From Sphingomonas sp. G-3-2-10 (GTDB lineage Bacteria > Pseudomonadota > Alphaproteobacteria > Sphingomonadales > Sphingomonadaceae): a stretch of 64,000 nucleotides of DNA. The DNA is taken from NCBI RefSeq assembly GCF_012927115.1, contig NZ_JABBFY010000002.1:372001-436000 (forward strand), written 5' to 3'. Position numbers and translations under genes: made by a program. The notes under the pieces are model-generated. The model saw only the letters and a program-made list of their open reading frames with translations, was not told where the DNA came from and searched no databases. Shown piece by piece: positions 41,487 through 51,543 of the stretch (position 1 is its first letter; the number at the start of each line of letters is the position of its first letter).

Positions 41487-44405
41487 ATGGCCCTCGCCCG
41501 TATTCTGGCCGCGCTGAGCCTTGCCGCGGCGATTCCGTGCCTGACCCCGGCCGAAGCGATCGCCCAGCAGGCGCCCGCCGCCGCCACGGCATTCGATCTG
41601 GTCGCCGACGGCAGTGCCCCGACCATCTATTTCAGCGCGGGCGACGCGCCGGTGGTTGAGATCGCGGCGAACGCCTTTGCCGGCGATGTCGAGCGCGTCT
41701 CGGGCGTGAAGCCCAAAGTGTCGCAGGGTAACCCGGGCGGCCGTCTGGCCATCCTTGTCGGCACGATCGGCGGCTCGCCGCTGATCGACCGGCTCGTCGC
41801 GGAGAACCGCATCGCGGTGGGTTCGCTCAAGGACCAGACCGAAGCCTATACCATCGCGGTGGTCGAGAACCCGATGCCGGGCGTCAGCCGCGCGCTGGTC
41901 GTCGCGGGCACCGACCGTCGCGGCACCGCGTACGGCATCTTCCGGCTTTCGGAGCGGATCGGCGTCTCGCCCTGGGTCTGGTGGGCCGATGTCGCCCCCA
42001 CCCGCCGCGCCAGCCTGTCGCTGGGCAGCGAGACGATCACGCAGGGGTCGCCCTCCGTCCGCTATCGCGGCATCTTCATCAATGACGAGGACTGGTCGAT
42101 CCGCCCCTGGGCGGCGCGCACCATCGATCCGAGCGGCGACATGGGGCCGACCACCCACGCCCATATCTTCGAGCTGCTGTTGCGCCTGCGCGCCAACTAT
42201 CTCTGGCCGGCGATGCACAAGGTGACCTCGGCCTTCAATCAGGTCGACGGCAATGCCGAGATGGCCGATCGCTACGCCATCGTCATGGGCGCGAGCCATG
42301 CCGAGCCGATGCTGCGCAACAATGTCGCCGAATGGAATTTCGAGCAGAACGGCGAGTTCAACTACGGCAAGAACGGTCCGAAGATTCTGCAATATTGGCG
42401 CGACCGCGTGCAGGCAAACCACCGGTACGAGAACGTCTATACCGTCGGCATGCGCGGCATCCACGACAGCCCGGCCGAGATGAACCGTGGCTTCGACGGC
42501 GTGAAGCTGCTCGAGCAGGTAGTAACCGACCAGCGCAGCCTGTTCCGCGAGGTGGGCAAGGATCCCGCAACCGTCCCGCAGGTGTTCGTGCCCTACAAGG
42601 AAGTGCTCGACATCTATCGCAAGGGCATGAAGGTGCCCGACGACGTGACGCTGGGCTGGGTCGACGACAATTACGGCTATATCCGCCAGCTTTCGACCCC
42701 GGCCGAACAGAAGCGCTCGGGCGGCGCCGGCGTCTATTACCACATCTCCTACTGGGGCGTGCCGAACGACTATCTGTGGCTCGACAGCACGCCGCCCGCG
42801 CTGATCGGCGAGGAGATGGGCAAGGCGTACGCCACCAATGCCCGCCGCCTGTGGGTGGTCAATGTCGGCGACATCAAGCCCGGCGAGAAGGGCCTGACCT
42901 ATTTCATGGACCTCGCCTATGACTATGAGGGTACGTCGAAGCTGGGCCAGCAGGGCTGGCTGAAGCGCTGGGCGGCGGACACGTTCGGGCCGCAGGAAGC
43001 CGACGCCATCGCCGATCTGTTGCGCGCCTATTACCGCCTCGGCTTTGCACGCAAGCCCGAACATATGGGCTGGAACGACGCCGAGACCGCGCCGCGCCCG
43101 ACCGAATTCTCACCGGTCGCCTATGGCGACGAAGCCGGACAGCGTGCCGCCGAATATCGCGATCTGGACAAGCGCGCCGAAGCCATCGCCGCGCGCCTGC
43201 CGAAGGAGAAGCGCGACGGCTTCTATCACCTGGTGATCTATCCGGTGCGCGGCAGCGCGCTGCTCAACGGCAAGATCCTCGATGCCGATCGCAGCTTCCT
43301 TTACGCGCATCAGGGCCGCGCCAGCGCCAATCTCTACGCCGATCGCGCCGCCGTTTCGTACCGCGGCATCCGCAAGGCGACCGATGCGTACAACGCGATC
43401 GGCGGCGGCAAGTGGAAGGAGTTCATGCACGACGAACCCCGGTACCAGTCGGTGTTCAACATGCCGCCGGTCGGCCGGGTGAAGCCGCTCGACGCGCCGG
43501 GACTGGGCGTCGCGGTGGAAGGGTCGGTCGACGCCTGGACCCAGCGTCCGGTCAACACCGTCGAAGCGGCCGACACCAAGCAGCGCGTCAAGCGCTGGCA
43601 CACCAAGGACGCGCCGGACGACCGCCTGCCGGTGTTCGAACGCGCCACCGACCGCCGCTATTTCATCGACGCCTTCAACATCGGCGCCGGCACGATCGAC
43701 ATCACCGCGAGCGGATCCTCGCCGTGGATTCGGATCGATCGCGAATCCCAGCTGGGCGGCGACCAGCGCCTGTGGGTTTCGGTCGACTGGACCAGGCTGA
43801 AGCGCGGCGAGACCGCGACCGGCACCGTGACCGTGGGCGGCGCGGGCGCCACTCGCGCGATCGCGGTGACCGCGCGCAACGTCGCCGCGCCGCGCGGTAC
43901 GTTGGTCGAGGACAATCGCATCGTCGCGTTCAACGCCAGCCGCTATTCGGCGCTGCACCCCGTGGGCGGCAAAGGATGGCAGCCCATGCCCGATCTCGGC
44001 CGCTCCGGCGCCGCGATCGCCAGCAGCGTCGATCTGCCCAGCCTGCCCGACGCCACCAGCGCCCCGCACGCCGAGTACCGCTTCCGCACCGACAGTAGCG
44101 GCTCAGCAAAGCTGCGCGTCTCGCTGCTGCCCAGCTTCGCGCTGAGCGCCGATCACAAGCTGCGCTATGCCGTGTCGATCGATGGCGGCCCGATCCGCAT
44201 CGTCGATGGCGACAAGCGCGACTGGTCGGACGGGGTCGAGCGCAACGCGATCACTTCGGTCACCGACTGGACCTTCGACAAGGCTGGGGATCACGTCCTG
44301 CGCATCTACGCGCTCGATCCGGGCGTGGTGCTCGATTCGGTGGTGATCGACTTTGGCGGTCTCGCCACCGCTTACATGGCGCCCCCCGAAACCATCGCGA
44401 AATGA
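41487..44405 (+). CDS. GH115-family alpha-glucuronidase
   Basis: A 972-residue exported enzyme that should remove alpha-1,2-linked (4-O-methyl-)glucuronic acid from polysaccharide side chains. The signal peptide is about 1-27 (AEAIAQ). The GH115 core shows RYRGIFINDEDWSIRPWA, ANYLWPAMHK, NVYTVGMRGIHDSPAEM, VTLGWVDDNYGYIRQL and YHISYWGVP. The N-terminal part (about 35-160) is a hexosaminidase-like alpha/beta domain, and the C-terminus adds the family helical and beta domains. A good AGGAGG precedes the ATG. The stop is inside ATGA with an alternative start of the next gene. Confidence 0.93.
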   Translation: MALARILAALSLAAAIPCLTPAEAIAQQAPAAATAFDLVADGSAPTIYFSAGDAPVVEIAANAFAGDVERVSGVKPKVSQGNPGGRLAILVGTIGGSPLIDRLVAENRIAVGSLKDQTEAYTIAVVENPMPGVSRALVVAGTDRRGTAYGIFRLSERIGVSPWVWWADVAPTRRASLSLGSETITQGSPSVRYRGIFINDEDWSIRPWAARTIDPSGDMGPTTHAHIFELLLRLRANYLWPAMHKVTSAFNQVDGNAEMADRYAIVMGASHAEPMLRNNVAEWNFEQNGEFNYGKNGPKILQYWRDRVQANHRYENVYTVGMRGIHDSPAEMNRGFDGVKLLEQVVTDQRSLFREVGKDPATVPQVFVPYKEVLDIYRKGMKVPDDVTLGWVDDNYGYIRQLSTPAEQKRSGGAGVYYHISYWGVPNDYLWLDSTPPALIGEEMGKAYATNARRLWVVNVGDIKPGEKGLTYFMDLAYDYEGTSKLGQQGWLKRWAADTFGPQEADAIADLLRAYYRLGFARKPEHMGWNDAETAPRPTEFSPVAYGDEAGQRAAEYRDLDKRAEAIAARLPKEKRDGFYHLVIYPVRGSALLNGKILDADRSFLYAHQGRASANLYADRAAVSYRGIRKATDAYNAIGGGKWKEFMHDEPRYQSVFNMPPVGRVKPLDAPGLGVAVEGSVDAWTQRPVNTVEAADTKQRVKRWHTKDAPDDRLPVFERATDRRYFIDAFNIGAGTIDITASGSSPWIRIDRESQLGGDQRLWVSVDWTRLKRGETATGTVTVGGAGATRAIAVTARNVAAPRGTLVEDNRIVAFNASRYSALHPVGGKGWQPMPDLGRSGAAIASSVDLPSLPDATSAPHAEYRFRTDSSGSAKLRVSLLPSFALSADHKLRYAVSIDGGPIRIVDGDKRDWSDGVERNAITSVTDWTFDKAGDHVLRIYALDPGVVLDSVVIDFGGLATAYMAPPETIAK

Positions 44406-44419
44406 TCAGGAAGACCGAC

Positions 44420-45556
44420 ATGAAGAATTTGCTGCTGCTCGCCGGCACTGCCCTTTTCGCCTGCGCCGCGTTGCCGGCCGACGCGCGCGATATGTGGACG
44501 AAGGAACAGGCCAACAGCTGGTACGCCAAGCAACCCTGGATGGTCGGCGCGAACTACAATAATCGCAGCGCGATCAACCAGTTCGAGATGTGGCAGGCCG
44601 ATACGTTCAATCCCGCCGAGATCGATCAGGAGTTCGGCTGGGCCGCCGGAATGGGCATGAACATCATGCGCGTCTATCTCCACAATATGCTGTGGGAAGA
44701 GGACGCGCCCGGCCTCAAGAAGCGGATGGAGCAATTCCTCCAGATCGCGGACAAGCACAAGATCCGCATCATGTTCGTGCTGTTCGACAGCTGCTGGGAT
44801 CCCAACCCCAGATCGGGGCCCCAGCGTCCGCCGATCCCCGGCGTCCACAACTCAGGCTGGATGCAGGCGCCCGGCGCCGCGCGCCTTGCCGACAAGAGCC
44901 AGTATGGCAAGCTCGAAGCCTATGTGAAGGACATCGTCGGCAGCTTTGCCAACGACAAGCGCATCGCGGTGTGGGACGTGTGGAACGAGCCCAACAATAG
45001 CGGCGGGGGCATGGGCTATTATCCGCTCACGCCCAACAAGACCGCCCTTGTCGCGGGGCTGCTCGGTCCGGTGTTCGACTGGGCGCGCAGCGTCGATCCC
45101 ACCCAGCCGCTGACCAGCGGACTGTGGACCGGCGGGCGCTGGGACCAGATCGACAAGCTCGACGCGGTCGAGAAGATCCAGGTCACCCAGTCGGACGTGA
45201 TGAGCTTTCACGACTATCGCTGGCCCGAGCATTTCGAGGAACGCGCGCGCCAGATCATGACCTGGGGCCGTCCGGTGCTGGTCACCGAATATATGGCGCG
45301 CGGCAACGGTTCGCTGTTTGACACGATCCTGCCGCTTGGCAAAAAGCACAACATGGCGATGATCCATTGGGGCTTCGTCGACGGCAAGTCGCAGACCCGC
45401 ATTCCGTGGGACAGCTGGCGCCGACCGTACAATGCCGATCAGCCGCCCACCGTGTGGTTCCACGACGTGTTGCGCACCGACGGCACGCCCTATCGCAAGG
45501 CGGAGGTCGACCTGATCAAGCGCCTGACCACCGAAGCCAACGGTTCGCGCAAGTGA
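44420..45556 (+). CDS. Secreted cellulase-family (GH5-like, clan GH-A) hydrolase
   Basis: A 378-residue exported hydrolase; the first 23 residues (LLLLAGTALFACAALPADAR) are a signal peptide. The TIM-barrel hydrolase has the acid/base glutamate in WDVWNEPNN and a likely nucleophile glutamate in VLVTEYMARG, the GH-A arrangement. The closest general type is the GH5-like group annotated as cellulase or 1,4-beta-xylanase; the substrate is not decided. I start at the ATG at 44420, which has AGGAAG six bases upstream; an ATG at 44402 overlapping the GH115 stop is the alternative. Confidence 0.85.
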   Translation: MKNLLLLAGTALFACAALPADARDMWTKEQANSWYAKQPWMVGANYNNRSAINQFEMWQADTFNPAEIDQEFGWAAGMGMNIMRVYLHNMLWEEDAPGLKKRMEQFLQIADKHKIRIMFVLFDSCWDPNPRSGPQRPPIPGVHNSGWMQAPGAARLADKSQYGKLEAYVKDIVGSFANDKRIAVWDVWNEPNNSGGGMGYYPLTPNKTALVAGLLGPVFDWARSVDPTQPLTSGLWTGGRWDQIDKLDAVEKIQVTQSDVMSFHDYRWPEHFEERARQIMTWGRPVLVTEYMARGNGSLFDTILPLGKKHNMAMIHWGFVDGKSQTRIPWDSWRRPYNADQPPTVWFHDVLRTDGTPYRKAEVDLIKRLTTEANGSRK

Positions 45557-45558
45557 AG

Positions 45559-45732
45559 ATGATCCCTCAGGGCGGCTTCGAGCAGGCCAGGAAGCCGGAG
45601 GTCATGGCGCTGCTGTGCAGCGTCACGCACGCCGCGCACACCGTGGTCGATGAAGCCGCCCGCGGGGATGCGCAGGATCAGCGCCGCTTCGAGGCGATCT
45701 GCGCGCGCGAGCTGCTTGGCGAGATCGACTGA
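45559..45732 (+). CDS. Possible small protein after the GH5-like gene
   Basis: A 57-codon frame right behind the GH5-like gene, reading [20 protein letters not shown] then an acidic, helical C-terminus ending LLGEID. A GTG at 45553 that overlaps the GH5-like stop in GTGA is an alternative start and would couple it translationally. No domain is recognised. It has two cysteines and no signal peptide. It could be genuine or a frame left by chance in a dense region. Confidence 0.35.
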   Translation: MIPQGGFEQARKPEVMALLCSVTHAAHTVVDEAARGDAQDQRRFEAICARELLGEID

Positions 45733-45748
45733 ACGCCTGAGCGGGCCG

Positions 45749-46663
45749 TCAGAACTCGAAGGGTTCGACGGTCACTCGCTCCGCCACCAGGAACGCGTCC
45801 GCCACCAGTTGCAGCGGCCGCAGGTCGACATCGCTTTCGCCGCGCGCGACCAGTCCTGCAAAGTGGCGGTAGAGCCGCGGATATTCCGCATTGGGTCCGC
45901 GCATCGGCGCGACCCCGGGCAGTTCCAGCCGGCTGCCGCCATCGCGCAGCCGCAACGCGCCGCAATCGGTGTCGACCTCGATGTCCCAGGTCTGCTGGCC
46001 GGTCTGGAGGAAATCGAACTCGGCATCGGCCGGCGCTTCGCCCGTGCGCAGCGCGATCGAAGCCGCGACGGGACAGGCGCGGTTCGCCGGCACGTCCAGC
46101 CGGGCGCTCACCACGATCAGCGGCTCGGGCAGGATGCGCGTCGCGATCGACAGCGCGTTGATGCCGGGATCGAACACGCCGAAGCCGCCCGGCGCCAGGA
46201 TCCAGTCCTGCCCCGGATGCCATTGGCGGATATTCTCCTTCCAGCGGATGCGGACCGCTTCGATCCGCTTGTCCGCCAGCCAGTCGCGCGCGGCATCGAC
46301 TTCGGCCGCCTCGCGCGAATGCCAGGTAGTGAACAGGGTCACGCCGGCGGCGCGCGCCATCTTCGCCAGCGCCTCGATCTCCGAAACCGTCGCCGCAGGG
46401 GGCTTTTCGAGCATCAGATGCTTGCCGGCGCGCAGCACGACCAGCGCCTGCTCGAATCGCCCCTCGGGCGGCGTGCACAGCGACACCGCTTCGATCTCGG
46501 GCCGCGCCGCCAGCATTTCGCCGACCGAATTATATCCCTCGACTCCGTCGACCCGGCCGTGCCGGCTCGCGGTGGCGGCCAGTTCGAAGCCCGCATCCAC
46601 CGCCAGCGCGGGAAGATGCTGATCGCGTGCGATCTTGCCGATTCCAACCAGGCCGATCCTCAT
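45749..46663 (-). CDS. Gfo/Idh/MocA-family sugar 1-dehydrogenase (D-galactose/L-arabinose type)
   Basis: A 304-residue NAD(P)-dependent dehydrogenase. The Rossmann motif is [13 protein letters not shown] (about 7-19); the catalytic lysine is in EKPP (about 94-97). The overall sequence strongly resembles Azospirillum L-arabinose 1-dehydrogenase and pseudomonad D-galactose 1-dehydrogenase, including the WHPGQDWI and [10 protein letters not shown] blocks. It should oxidise the aldose to the lactone. Two starts are possible (46663, chosen; 46675). It is divergent from the dehydratase-lactonase genes across an operator-like dyad, which fits a catabolic operon pair. Confidence 0.9.
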   Translation of the reverse strand: MRIGLVGIGKIARDQHLPALAVDAGFELAATASRHGRVDGVEGYNSVGEMLAARPEIEAVSLCTPPEGRFEQALVVLRAGKHLMLEKPPAATVSEIEALAKMARAAGVTLFTTWHSREAAEVDAARDWLADKRIEAVRIRWKENIRQWHPGQDWILAPGGFGVFDPGINALSIATRILPEPLIVVSARLDVPANRACPVAASIALRTGEAPADAEFDFLQTGQQTWDIEVDTDCGALRLRDGGSRLELPGVAPMRGPNAEYPRLYRHFAGLVARGESDVDLRPLQLVADAFLVAERVTVEPFEF

Positions 46664-46681
46664 CCCGTCCCCCATGCGCTC

Positions 46682-46696
46682 TTTTATACGATATAT
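46682..46696. promoter_or_regulatory. Candidate operator between dehydrogenase and dehydratase genes
   Basis: CTTTTATACGATATATATGC region: TTTTAT-ACG-ATATAT at 46682-46696. It matches the TTATACGATAAATGTGC element at 51480 in the ATACGATA core and in the following TGC. The dyad itself is weaker than the 51478 copy. Confidence 0.5.
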
Positions 46697-46786
46697 ATGC
46701 TTCCTATCGGTCATGAAGCTCTGTATCAAGCGGGCGTGGGAACGGCCGGCGACAAAATTGCGGACCGGACGGCCGTGAGTGGAGAG

Positions 46787-48595
46787 GTGACGAACTTGGG
46801 GCAGGGCAATAACGGACCGCAGGGGCTGCGTTCACGCGCATGGTTCGACAATCCTGACAATCCGGGCATGACGGCGCTCTACGTCGAGCGTTACCTGAAC
46901 TATGGCATCTCTCTGGAGGAATTGCAGTCGGGCCGCCCGATCATCGGGATCGCGCAGACCGGCAGCGATCTCGTCCCGTGCAACCGGCATCATATCGAAC
47001 TGGCAAAGCGGGTGCGCGAAGGCATTCGCGACGCGGGCGGCATCGCCATCGAATTTCCCGCCCACCCTATCCAGGAAACCGGCAAGCGGCCGACAGCGGG
47101 CCTCGATCGCAACCTCGCTTATCTGAGCCTAGTCGAATCGATCTACGGCTATCCGATGGACGGCGTCGTCCTGACCATCGGCTGCGACAAGACCACACCC
47201 GCCTGCCTGATGGCAGCGGCGACGGTGAACATTCCCGCGATCGCCCTGTCGGTCGGCCCCATGCTCAACGGCTGGTTCAAGGGCGAGCGCACCGGATCGG
47301 GCACGATCGTGTGGAAGGCGCGCGAGATGCTTGCGGCCGGCGAGATCGACTATAAGGGCTTCATCGAGCTGGTGGCGTCCTCCGCCCCTTCGACCGGCTG
47401 GTGCAACACGATGGGCACCGCCACGACGATGAACTCGCTGTGCGAAGCGCTGGGCATGTCGCTGCCCGGCTCGGCGGCGATCCCCGCGCCGTATCGCGAT
47501 CGCGGCGAGAATGCCTATCGCACCGGCCTGCAGATCGTGGAGATGGTCAACGCTGACCGGAAGCCGTCGGACATCCTGACGCGCGCCGCGTTCCTCAACG
47601 CGATCCGTGTCAATTCGGCGATCGGGGGATCGACCAACGCGCCGATCCACCTCAACGCCATCGCCCGCCATATCGGCGTCGAACTGAGCCTCGAGGATTG
47701 GGAATCGCATGGCGCGGACGTGCCGCTGATCGTCAATCTCCAACCCGCCGGAACCTATCTGGGCGAGGATTTCTACCGCGCCGGCGGCGTGCCCGCGGTG
47801 ATGGGACAACTGTTGCGCGCGGGCCTGCTCGACGGCAGCGCGATCAACGCCAATGGCAAGACGATCGACGAGACCATCGGCAGCGCGGATACCGGGGATG
47901 CCGACGTCATCCGCCCGCTCGCCGATCCGCTCAAGCCCGCCGCCGGGCTCACCGTCCTGTCGGGCAATCTGTTCGACAATGCGGTGATGAAGCTCAGTGT
48001 GATCTCGCCCGAATTCCGTGCCCGCTATCTCTCGAACCCCGACGATCCCGAAGCGTTCGAAGGGACCGCGATCGTGTTCGACGGGCCGGAGGATTATCAT
48101 GCCCGGATCGACGATCCGGCGCTGAACGCCGATGCGCGATCGGTCCTGATCATGCGCGGCGCGGGGCCGATCGGTTATCCCGGCGGCGCGGAAGTGGTGA
48201 ACATGCGCCCGCCCTCGGCGCTGATCCAGGCGGGCATCCATGCTCTGCCCTGCGTCGGCGACGGGCGCCAGTCTGGCACCAGCGGCAGCCCCTCGATCCT
48301 CAACGCCGCGCCCGAAGCCGTGGTCGGCGGCGGTCTCGCGCTGGTGCAGACCGGCGACCGGATCCGCATCGACCTGGGCAAGCGGACCGCCGACATGCTG
48401 GTCGATCCGCAGGAACTCGCGCGCCGCCGCGCCGCGCTGCCCGCCACGCCGGACTATATGCCCGAGGCCCAGACGCCGTGGCAGGAGATCCACCGCGACA
48501 TTACCGGCCAGTTCGAAGGCGGTGCGGTGATCGAATCCGCGGTCAAATATCAGCGTATCGCCCAGACCCGCGGACTGCCGCGCGACAGCCACTAA
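46787..48595 (+). CDS. IlvD/Edd-family sugar-acid dehydratase
   Basis: A predicted 602-residue iron-sulfur dehydratase close to Caulobacter xylonate dehydratase and to arabinonate/galactonate dehydratases of the IlvD/Edd family. The cluster cysteines are in [21 protein letters not shown] and [10 protein letters not shown]. The block [19 protein letters not shown] is typical. It should form the 2-keto-3-deoxy sugar acid. The start is uncertain: GTG at 46787 (used), TTG at 46796 with a better-spaced GGAGAGG, or GTG at 46775. The stop shares one base with the lactonase start. Confidence 0.9.
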   Translation: MTNLGQGNNGPQGLRSRAWFDNPDNPGMTALYVERYLNYGISLEELQSGRPIIGIAQTGSDLVPCNRHHIELAKRVREGIRDAGGIAIEFPAHPIQETGKRPTAGLDRNLAYLSLVESIYGYPMDGVVLTIGCDKTTPACLMAAATVNIPAIALSVGPMLNGWFKGERTGSGTIVWKAREMLAAGEIDYKGFIELVASSAPSTGWCNTMGTATTMNSLCEALGMSLPGSAAIPAPYRDRGENAYRTGLQIVEMVNADRKPSDILTRAAFLNAIRVNSAIGGSTNAPIHLNAIARHIGVELSLEDWESHGADVPLIVNLQPAGTYLGEDFYRAGGVPAVMGQLLRAGLLDGSAINANGKTIDETIGSADTGDADVIRPLADPLKPAAGLTVLSGNLFDNAVMKLSVISPEFRARYLSNPDDPEAFEGTAIVFDGPEDYHARIDDPALNADARSVLIMRGAGPIGYPGGAEVVNMRPPSALIQAGIHALPCVGDGRQSGTSGSPSILNAAPEAVVGGGLALVQTGDRIRIDLGKRTADMLVDPQELARRRAALPATPDYMPEAQTPWQEIHRDITGQFEGGAVIESAVKYQRIAQTRGLPRDSH

Positions 48596-49449
48596 TGTCC
48601 GACGTCGCGGTCATCGCGCGCGATCGCCGCGACCGGCTGGGCGAAGGTCCGCTCTGGTCCGCGCGCGAGAATGCGCTGTACTGGGTCGATATCCTCGGCC
48701 GCCGCGTCAATCGCCTGTCGCTCGCCGACCGCAGCGTCACCAGCTTCGAACAGCCGGCCTATGCCGCGTGGATCATCGAGCGCGAAGCGGGCGGGTTGGT
48801 TGCGGGCATCGGGCTCGACATCGTCCGCCTCGATCTCCCGGCAAACACCCGCGAGACGATTGGATCGGTCGACAAGGGCATCGCCGGCAACCGGCTCAAC
48901 GACGCCAAGGCCGATCGTCAGGGCCGCATCTGGGCAGGCACCATGCCCGCCGCGTGCGACAAACCGAGCGGCGCCTTCTACCGGATCGATCCCGACGGGA
49001 TCATCGTTCGGGCGGACGCGCCCTACACGATCGCCAACGGCCCGGCGATCGATCCGGAGGGACATTTCCTCCTGCACACCGACACTGCGCTCGCCACGAT
49101 CTTCCGCTTCGACATCCATGACGACGGGAGTCTCGGCCAGCGGCGTCCGTTCATCACCTTCGAACGCGGCTGGGGCAATCCGGACGGGATGACGTTCGAT
49201 GCCGATGGCGGGCTGTGGGTCGCCTGCTGGGGTGGCGGCTGCGTCACGCGCTTCACGCCCGAAGGCGTCCGCGACCGTTCGATCGCCCTGCCCGCCAGCC
49301 AGATCACCAGCTGCGCCTTCGCCGGCCCCGCGCTCGACCGCATGTTCGTCACCTCGGCGGGGGACGGCGTGAAGGAGCCGCTGGGCGGCGCGCTGTTCGA
49401 GATCGATCCCGGCCAGCGCGGCCGCACGCCGGAAATGTATCGCGGATAA
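48595..49449 (+). CDS. SMP-30/gluconolactonase-family sugar lactonase
   Basis: A 284-residue six-bladed propeller lactonase. Metal ligands of the family are visible as the LGEGPLWS glutamate (about 16), the N in GNRLNDAKADRQGRIWAGT (about 100) and the NPDGMTFDADG aspartate (about 197). It hydrolyses the aldonolactone formed by the dehydrogenase. The ATG overlaps the dehydratase TAA (TAATG). Galactono-, arabinono- or xylonolactone are all possible substrates. The mutarotase gene follows 27 bases later. Confidence 0.9.
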   Translation: MSDVAVIARDRRDRLGEGPLWSARENALYWVDILGRRVNRLSLADRSVTSFEQPAYAAWIIEREAGGLVAGIGLDIVRLDLPANTRETIGSVDKGIAGNRLNDAKADRQGRIWAGTMPAACDKPSGAFYRIDPDGIIVRADAPYTIANGPAIDPEGHFLLHTDTALATIFRFDIHDDGSLGQRRPFITFERGWGNPDGMTFDADGGLWVACWGGGCVTRFTPEGVRDRSIALPASQITSCAFAGPALDRMFVTSAGDGVKEPLGGALFEIDPGQRGRTPEMYRG

Positions 49450-49476
49450 TCGGATCAAGAGAGAGAGGTTCGGGAA

Positions 49477-50637
49477 ATGGCACGGAACAGCGTATTTCTT
49501 CTGGCGGTCTCCGCCATCGCCTGCGTCGCGGCGACCAGTGCGGATGCCGCGACGGCAAAGCGTTCGACCTTCGGCAAGCTGCCCGACGGGCGCGACGTCG
49601 GCGCGGTCACGCTCAGCAACGGGCGCGGCGTTTCGGCCACGGTCCTCGCCTGGGGCGCGACACTCCAGTCGGTGGTGATGCCCGATCGCAACGGCAAGCG
49701 CACCGACGTGGCGCTCGGCTATGACAATCTGGCCGACTATCTCGCCAACCCGCAATATTTCGGGATGGCCGTGGGGCGCTTCGCCAATCGCCTCGCGCTC
49801 GGCCGCTTCCAGCTCGACGGCAAGACCTATCAGACGCCGGTCAACAACGGCGTGAACGCGCTGCACGGCGGCACCCGCGGCTTCGACAAGCTGCTGTGGG
49901 ACATCGTGTCGGTGAAGGACGGCCCGACCGCCTCGGTCACGCTGAAGTTGGTCAGCCCCGATGGCGACCAGGGCTATCCGGGTACGATGACCATCCTCGC
50001 CACTTATTCGCTCGACGAGCGCAACCATCTGAAGATCGATTACACCGCGACCACCGACAAGACGACGATCGTCAACATCACCAACCACGCCTATTGGAAC
50101 CTGTCGGGCGAAGGCTCGCCGAACGGCGCGATGGGCCATCTGCTGACGATCCCCGCGCAAAGCTATCTGCCGACCGATTCCGGTGCGATCCCCACCGGCG
50201 AGTTCCGCCCGGTCGCAGGCACCGTCTTCGATTTCCGCCGCGCCCGCGCAGTGGGCGACCGGGTGCGCGATGCGCGCGACCAGCAGATCGTGTTCGGCCG
50301 GGGCTATGATCACAATTGGGTGATCAGCCGCAAGGTGATCGCCGGCGAACAGCTGATGGCGCGGGTGCAGGATCCGGTGTCGGGCCGCAGCTTCGAGCTG
50401 TGGTCGAACCAGCCCGGCGTTCAATTCTATTCGGGCAACTTCCTCGACGGCACCAGCCACGGCAAGTCGAAGCGTGTCTATCGCATGGGCGACACGATCG
50501 TGCTCGAGCCGCAGATTTTCCCGGACGCGCCCAACCAGAAGGGCTTTCCGAATGCGCGGCTGGAACCGGGCCAGACCTATCGCAACACGATGACCTTCCG
50601 CCTCAGCTCGGGCGCGCCGGCGAAGAAGAAGAAATAA
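49477..50637 (+). CDS. galM: Aldose 1-epimerase (mutarotase), exported
   Basis: A 386-residue galactose-mutarotase-like enzyme with a signal peptide (about 1-25, ending ATSADA), so it works in the periplasm. Catalytic His lies in NITNHAYWNLSGEG, and the conserved catalytic Glu is in VLEPQIFPDAPN near 345. The substrate-binding RFANRLALGRF and ALHGGTRGFDK blocks are present. It would balance alpha and beta anomers of the sugar before uptake. It ends the plus-strand lactonase operon and converges with the GntR gene 29 bases later. Confidence 0.92.
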   Translation: MARNSVFLLAVSAIACVAATSADAATAKRSTFGKLPDGRDVGAVTLSNGRGVSATVLAWGATLQSVVMPDRNGKRTDVALGYDNLADYLANPQYFGMAVGRFANRLALGRFQLDGKTYQTPVNNGVNALHGGTRGFDKLLWDIVSVKDGPTASVTLKLVSPDGDQGYPGTMTILATYSLDERNHLKIDYTATTDKTTIVNITNHAYWNLSGEGSPNGAMGHLLTIPAQSYLPTDSGAIPTGEFRPVAGTVFDFRRARAVGDRVRDARDQQIVFGRGYDHNWVISRKVIAGEQLMARVQDPVSGRSFELWSNQPGVQFYSGNFLDGTSHGKSKRVYRMGDTIVLEPQIFPDAPNQKGFPNARLEPGQTYRNTMTFRLSSGAPAKKKK

Positions 50638-50666
50638 GCGGCACGGTCAGGCGATGCTTCCGCGGG

Positions 50667-51401
50667 TCACAGGCCCGCGGACATCCCCTTGCCCTTCTTC
50701 TCGATCAGGTCGAGCACGTCGCTGATCAGCGCGCGCATCGCCGTGCGTGCCGCATCCGCATCGCGCGCGGCGATCGCGTTGCGGACCGCGGCATGATCCG
50801 CGACGCTGGCGGTGCGCCCCTTGACCCTGTTGGTGAACCGGATCGACGTGCGCAGCGCGGTGCCGACGACATCGCGGAACTGCGCATAGAAGGGATTGCG
50901 CGACGCCCGCAGGATCGCAACGTGAAAGGCGATATCGGCTTCCAGCGTGTCGTCGAGCCCCTTGTCCGCCGCCTTCATCCGCTCGAGGCCGCGATTGATC
51001 CGCTGCAGATCCTCCTCGCCCGCGAATTGTGCGGCCAGCGCGGCGGCTTCCGGCTCGATCGCGACGCGCAACTGGTTGAACTGCTTGAGCAGCTCGACCG
51101 AGAATTGCCGCTCGAGCAGCCAGCGCAGCACATCGGTGTCGAACAGGTTCCACGACGAGGTGGGCTGGACGATGGTGCCCTGACGCGGCCGCGCGCTGAG
51201 CAGCCCCTTCGCGGTCAGCATCTTGACCGCTTCGCGCGTCACCGAGCGGCTCACGCCGTGCTGCTTGGCCAGTTCGGCTTCGGTCGGGAACGGTTCGCGC
51301 TCGAACCGGCCGGTCACGATCGCGCGTCCCAGACTATCGAGCAGACCATAGGTAAGATTGCGCCCCAGCTCGGGCTGCCCCCCCTCCATCAGCGTCGTCA
51401 A
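50667..51401 (-). CDS. FadR-subfamily GntR transcriptional regulator
   Basis: A 244-residue regulator. The N-terminal winged helix-turn-helix (about 14-75) contains TEAELAKQHGVSRSVTREAVKML. The C-terminal FCD effector domain (about 100-230) has metal-binding Asp and His in EADIAFHVAIL and a later His in VADHAAVRNAI. Family members sense sugar acids such as galactonate, xylonate or hexuronates. It is divergent from the symporter gene across the strongest operator dyad and beside the oxidative sugar genes. It is the likely reader of that motif. A TTG start at 51401 is used; an ATG at 51389 is the alternative. Confidence 0.9.
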   Translation of the reverse strand: MTTLMEGGQPELGRNLTYGLLDSLGRAIVTGRFEREPFPTEAELAKQHGVSRSVTREAVKMLTAKGLLSARPRQGTIVQPTSSWNLFDTDVLRWLLERQFSVELLKQFNQLRVAIEPEAAALAAQFAGEEDLQRINRGLERMKAADKGLDDTLEADIAFHVAILRASRNPFYAQFRDVVGTALRTSIRFTNRVKGRTASVADHAAVRNAIAARDADAARTAMRALISDVLDLIEKKGKGMSAGL

Positions 51402-51477
51402 TTCCTCGCCTTCCCTCTCACGCGCAACGCGCTTCCGACGCTTACACTTATGCCGAACCTGTCGCTAGACAAGACTA

Positions 51478-51492
51478 ATTTATACGATAAAT
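51478..51492. promoter_or_regulatory. Best copy of the candidate FadR/GntR operator
   Basis: ATTTAT-ACG-ATAAAT is a perfect six-base dyad with a three-base spacer. It lies 77 bases upstream of the GntR start and 52 bases upstream of the symporter start, where an autoregulated operator would be expected. Confidence 0.65.
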
Positions 51493-51543
51493 GTGCTTCG
51501 ACGCCGGCCTACCGACAGTGGGCCGCAGGAGGGGAGTGAAGCG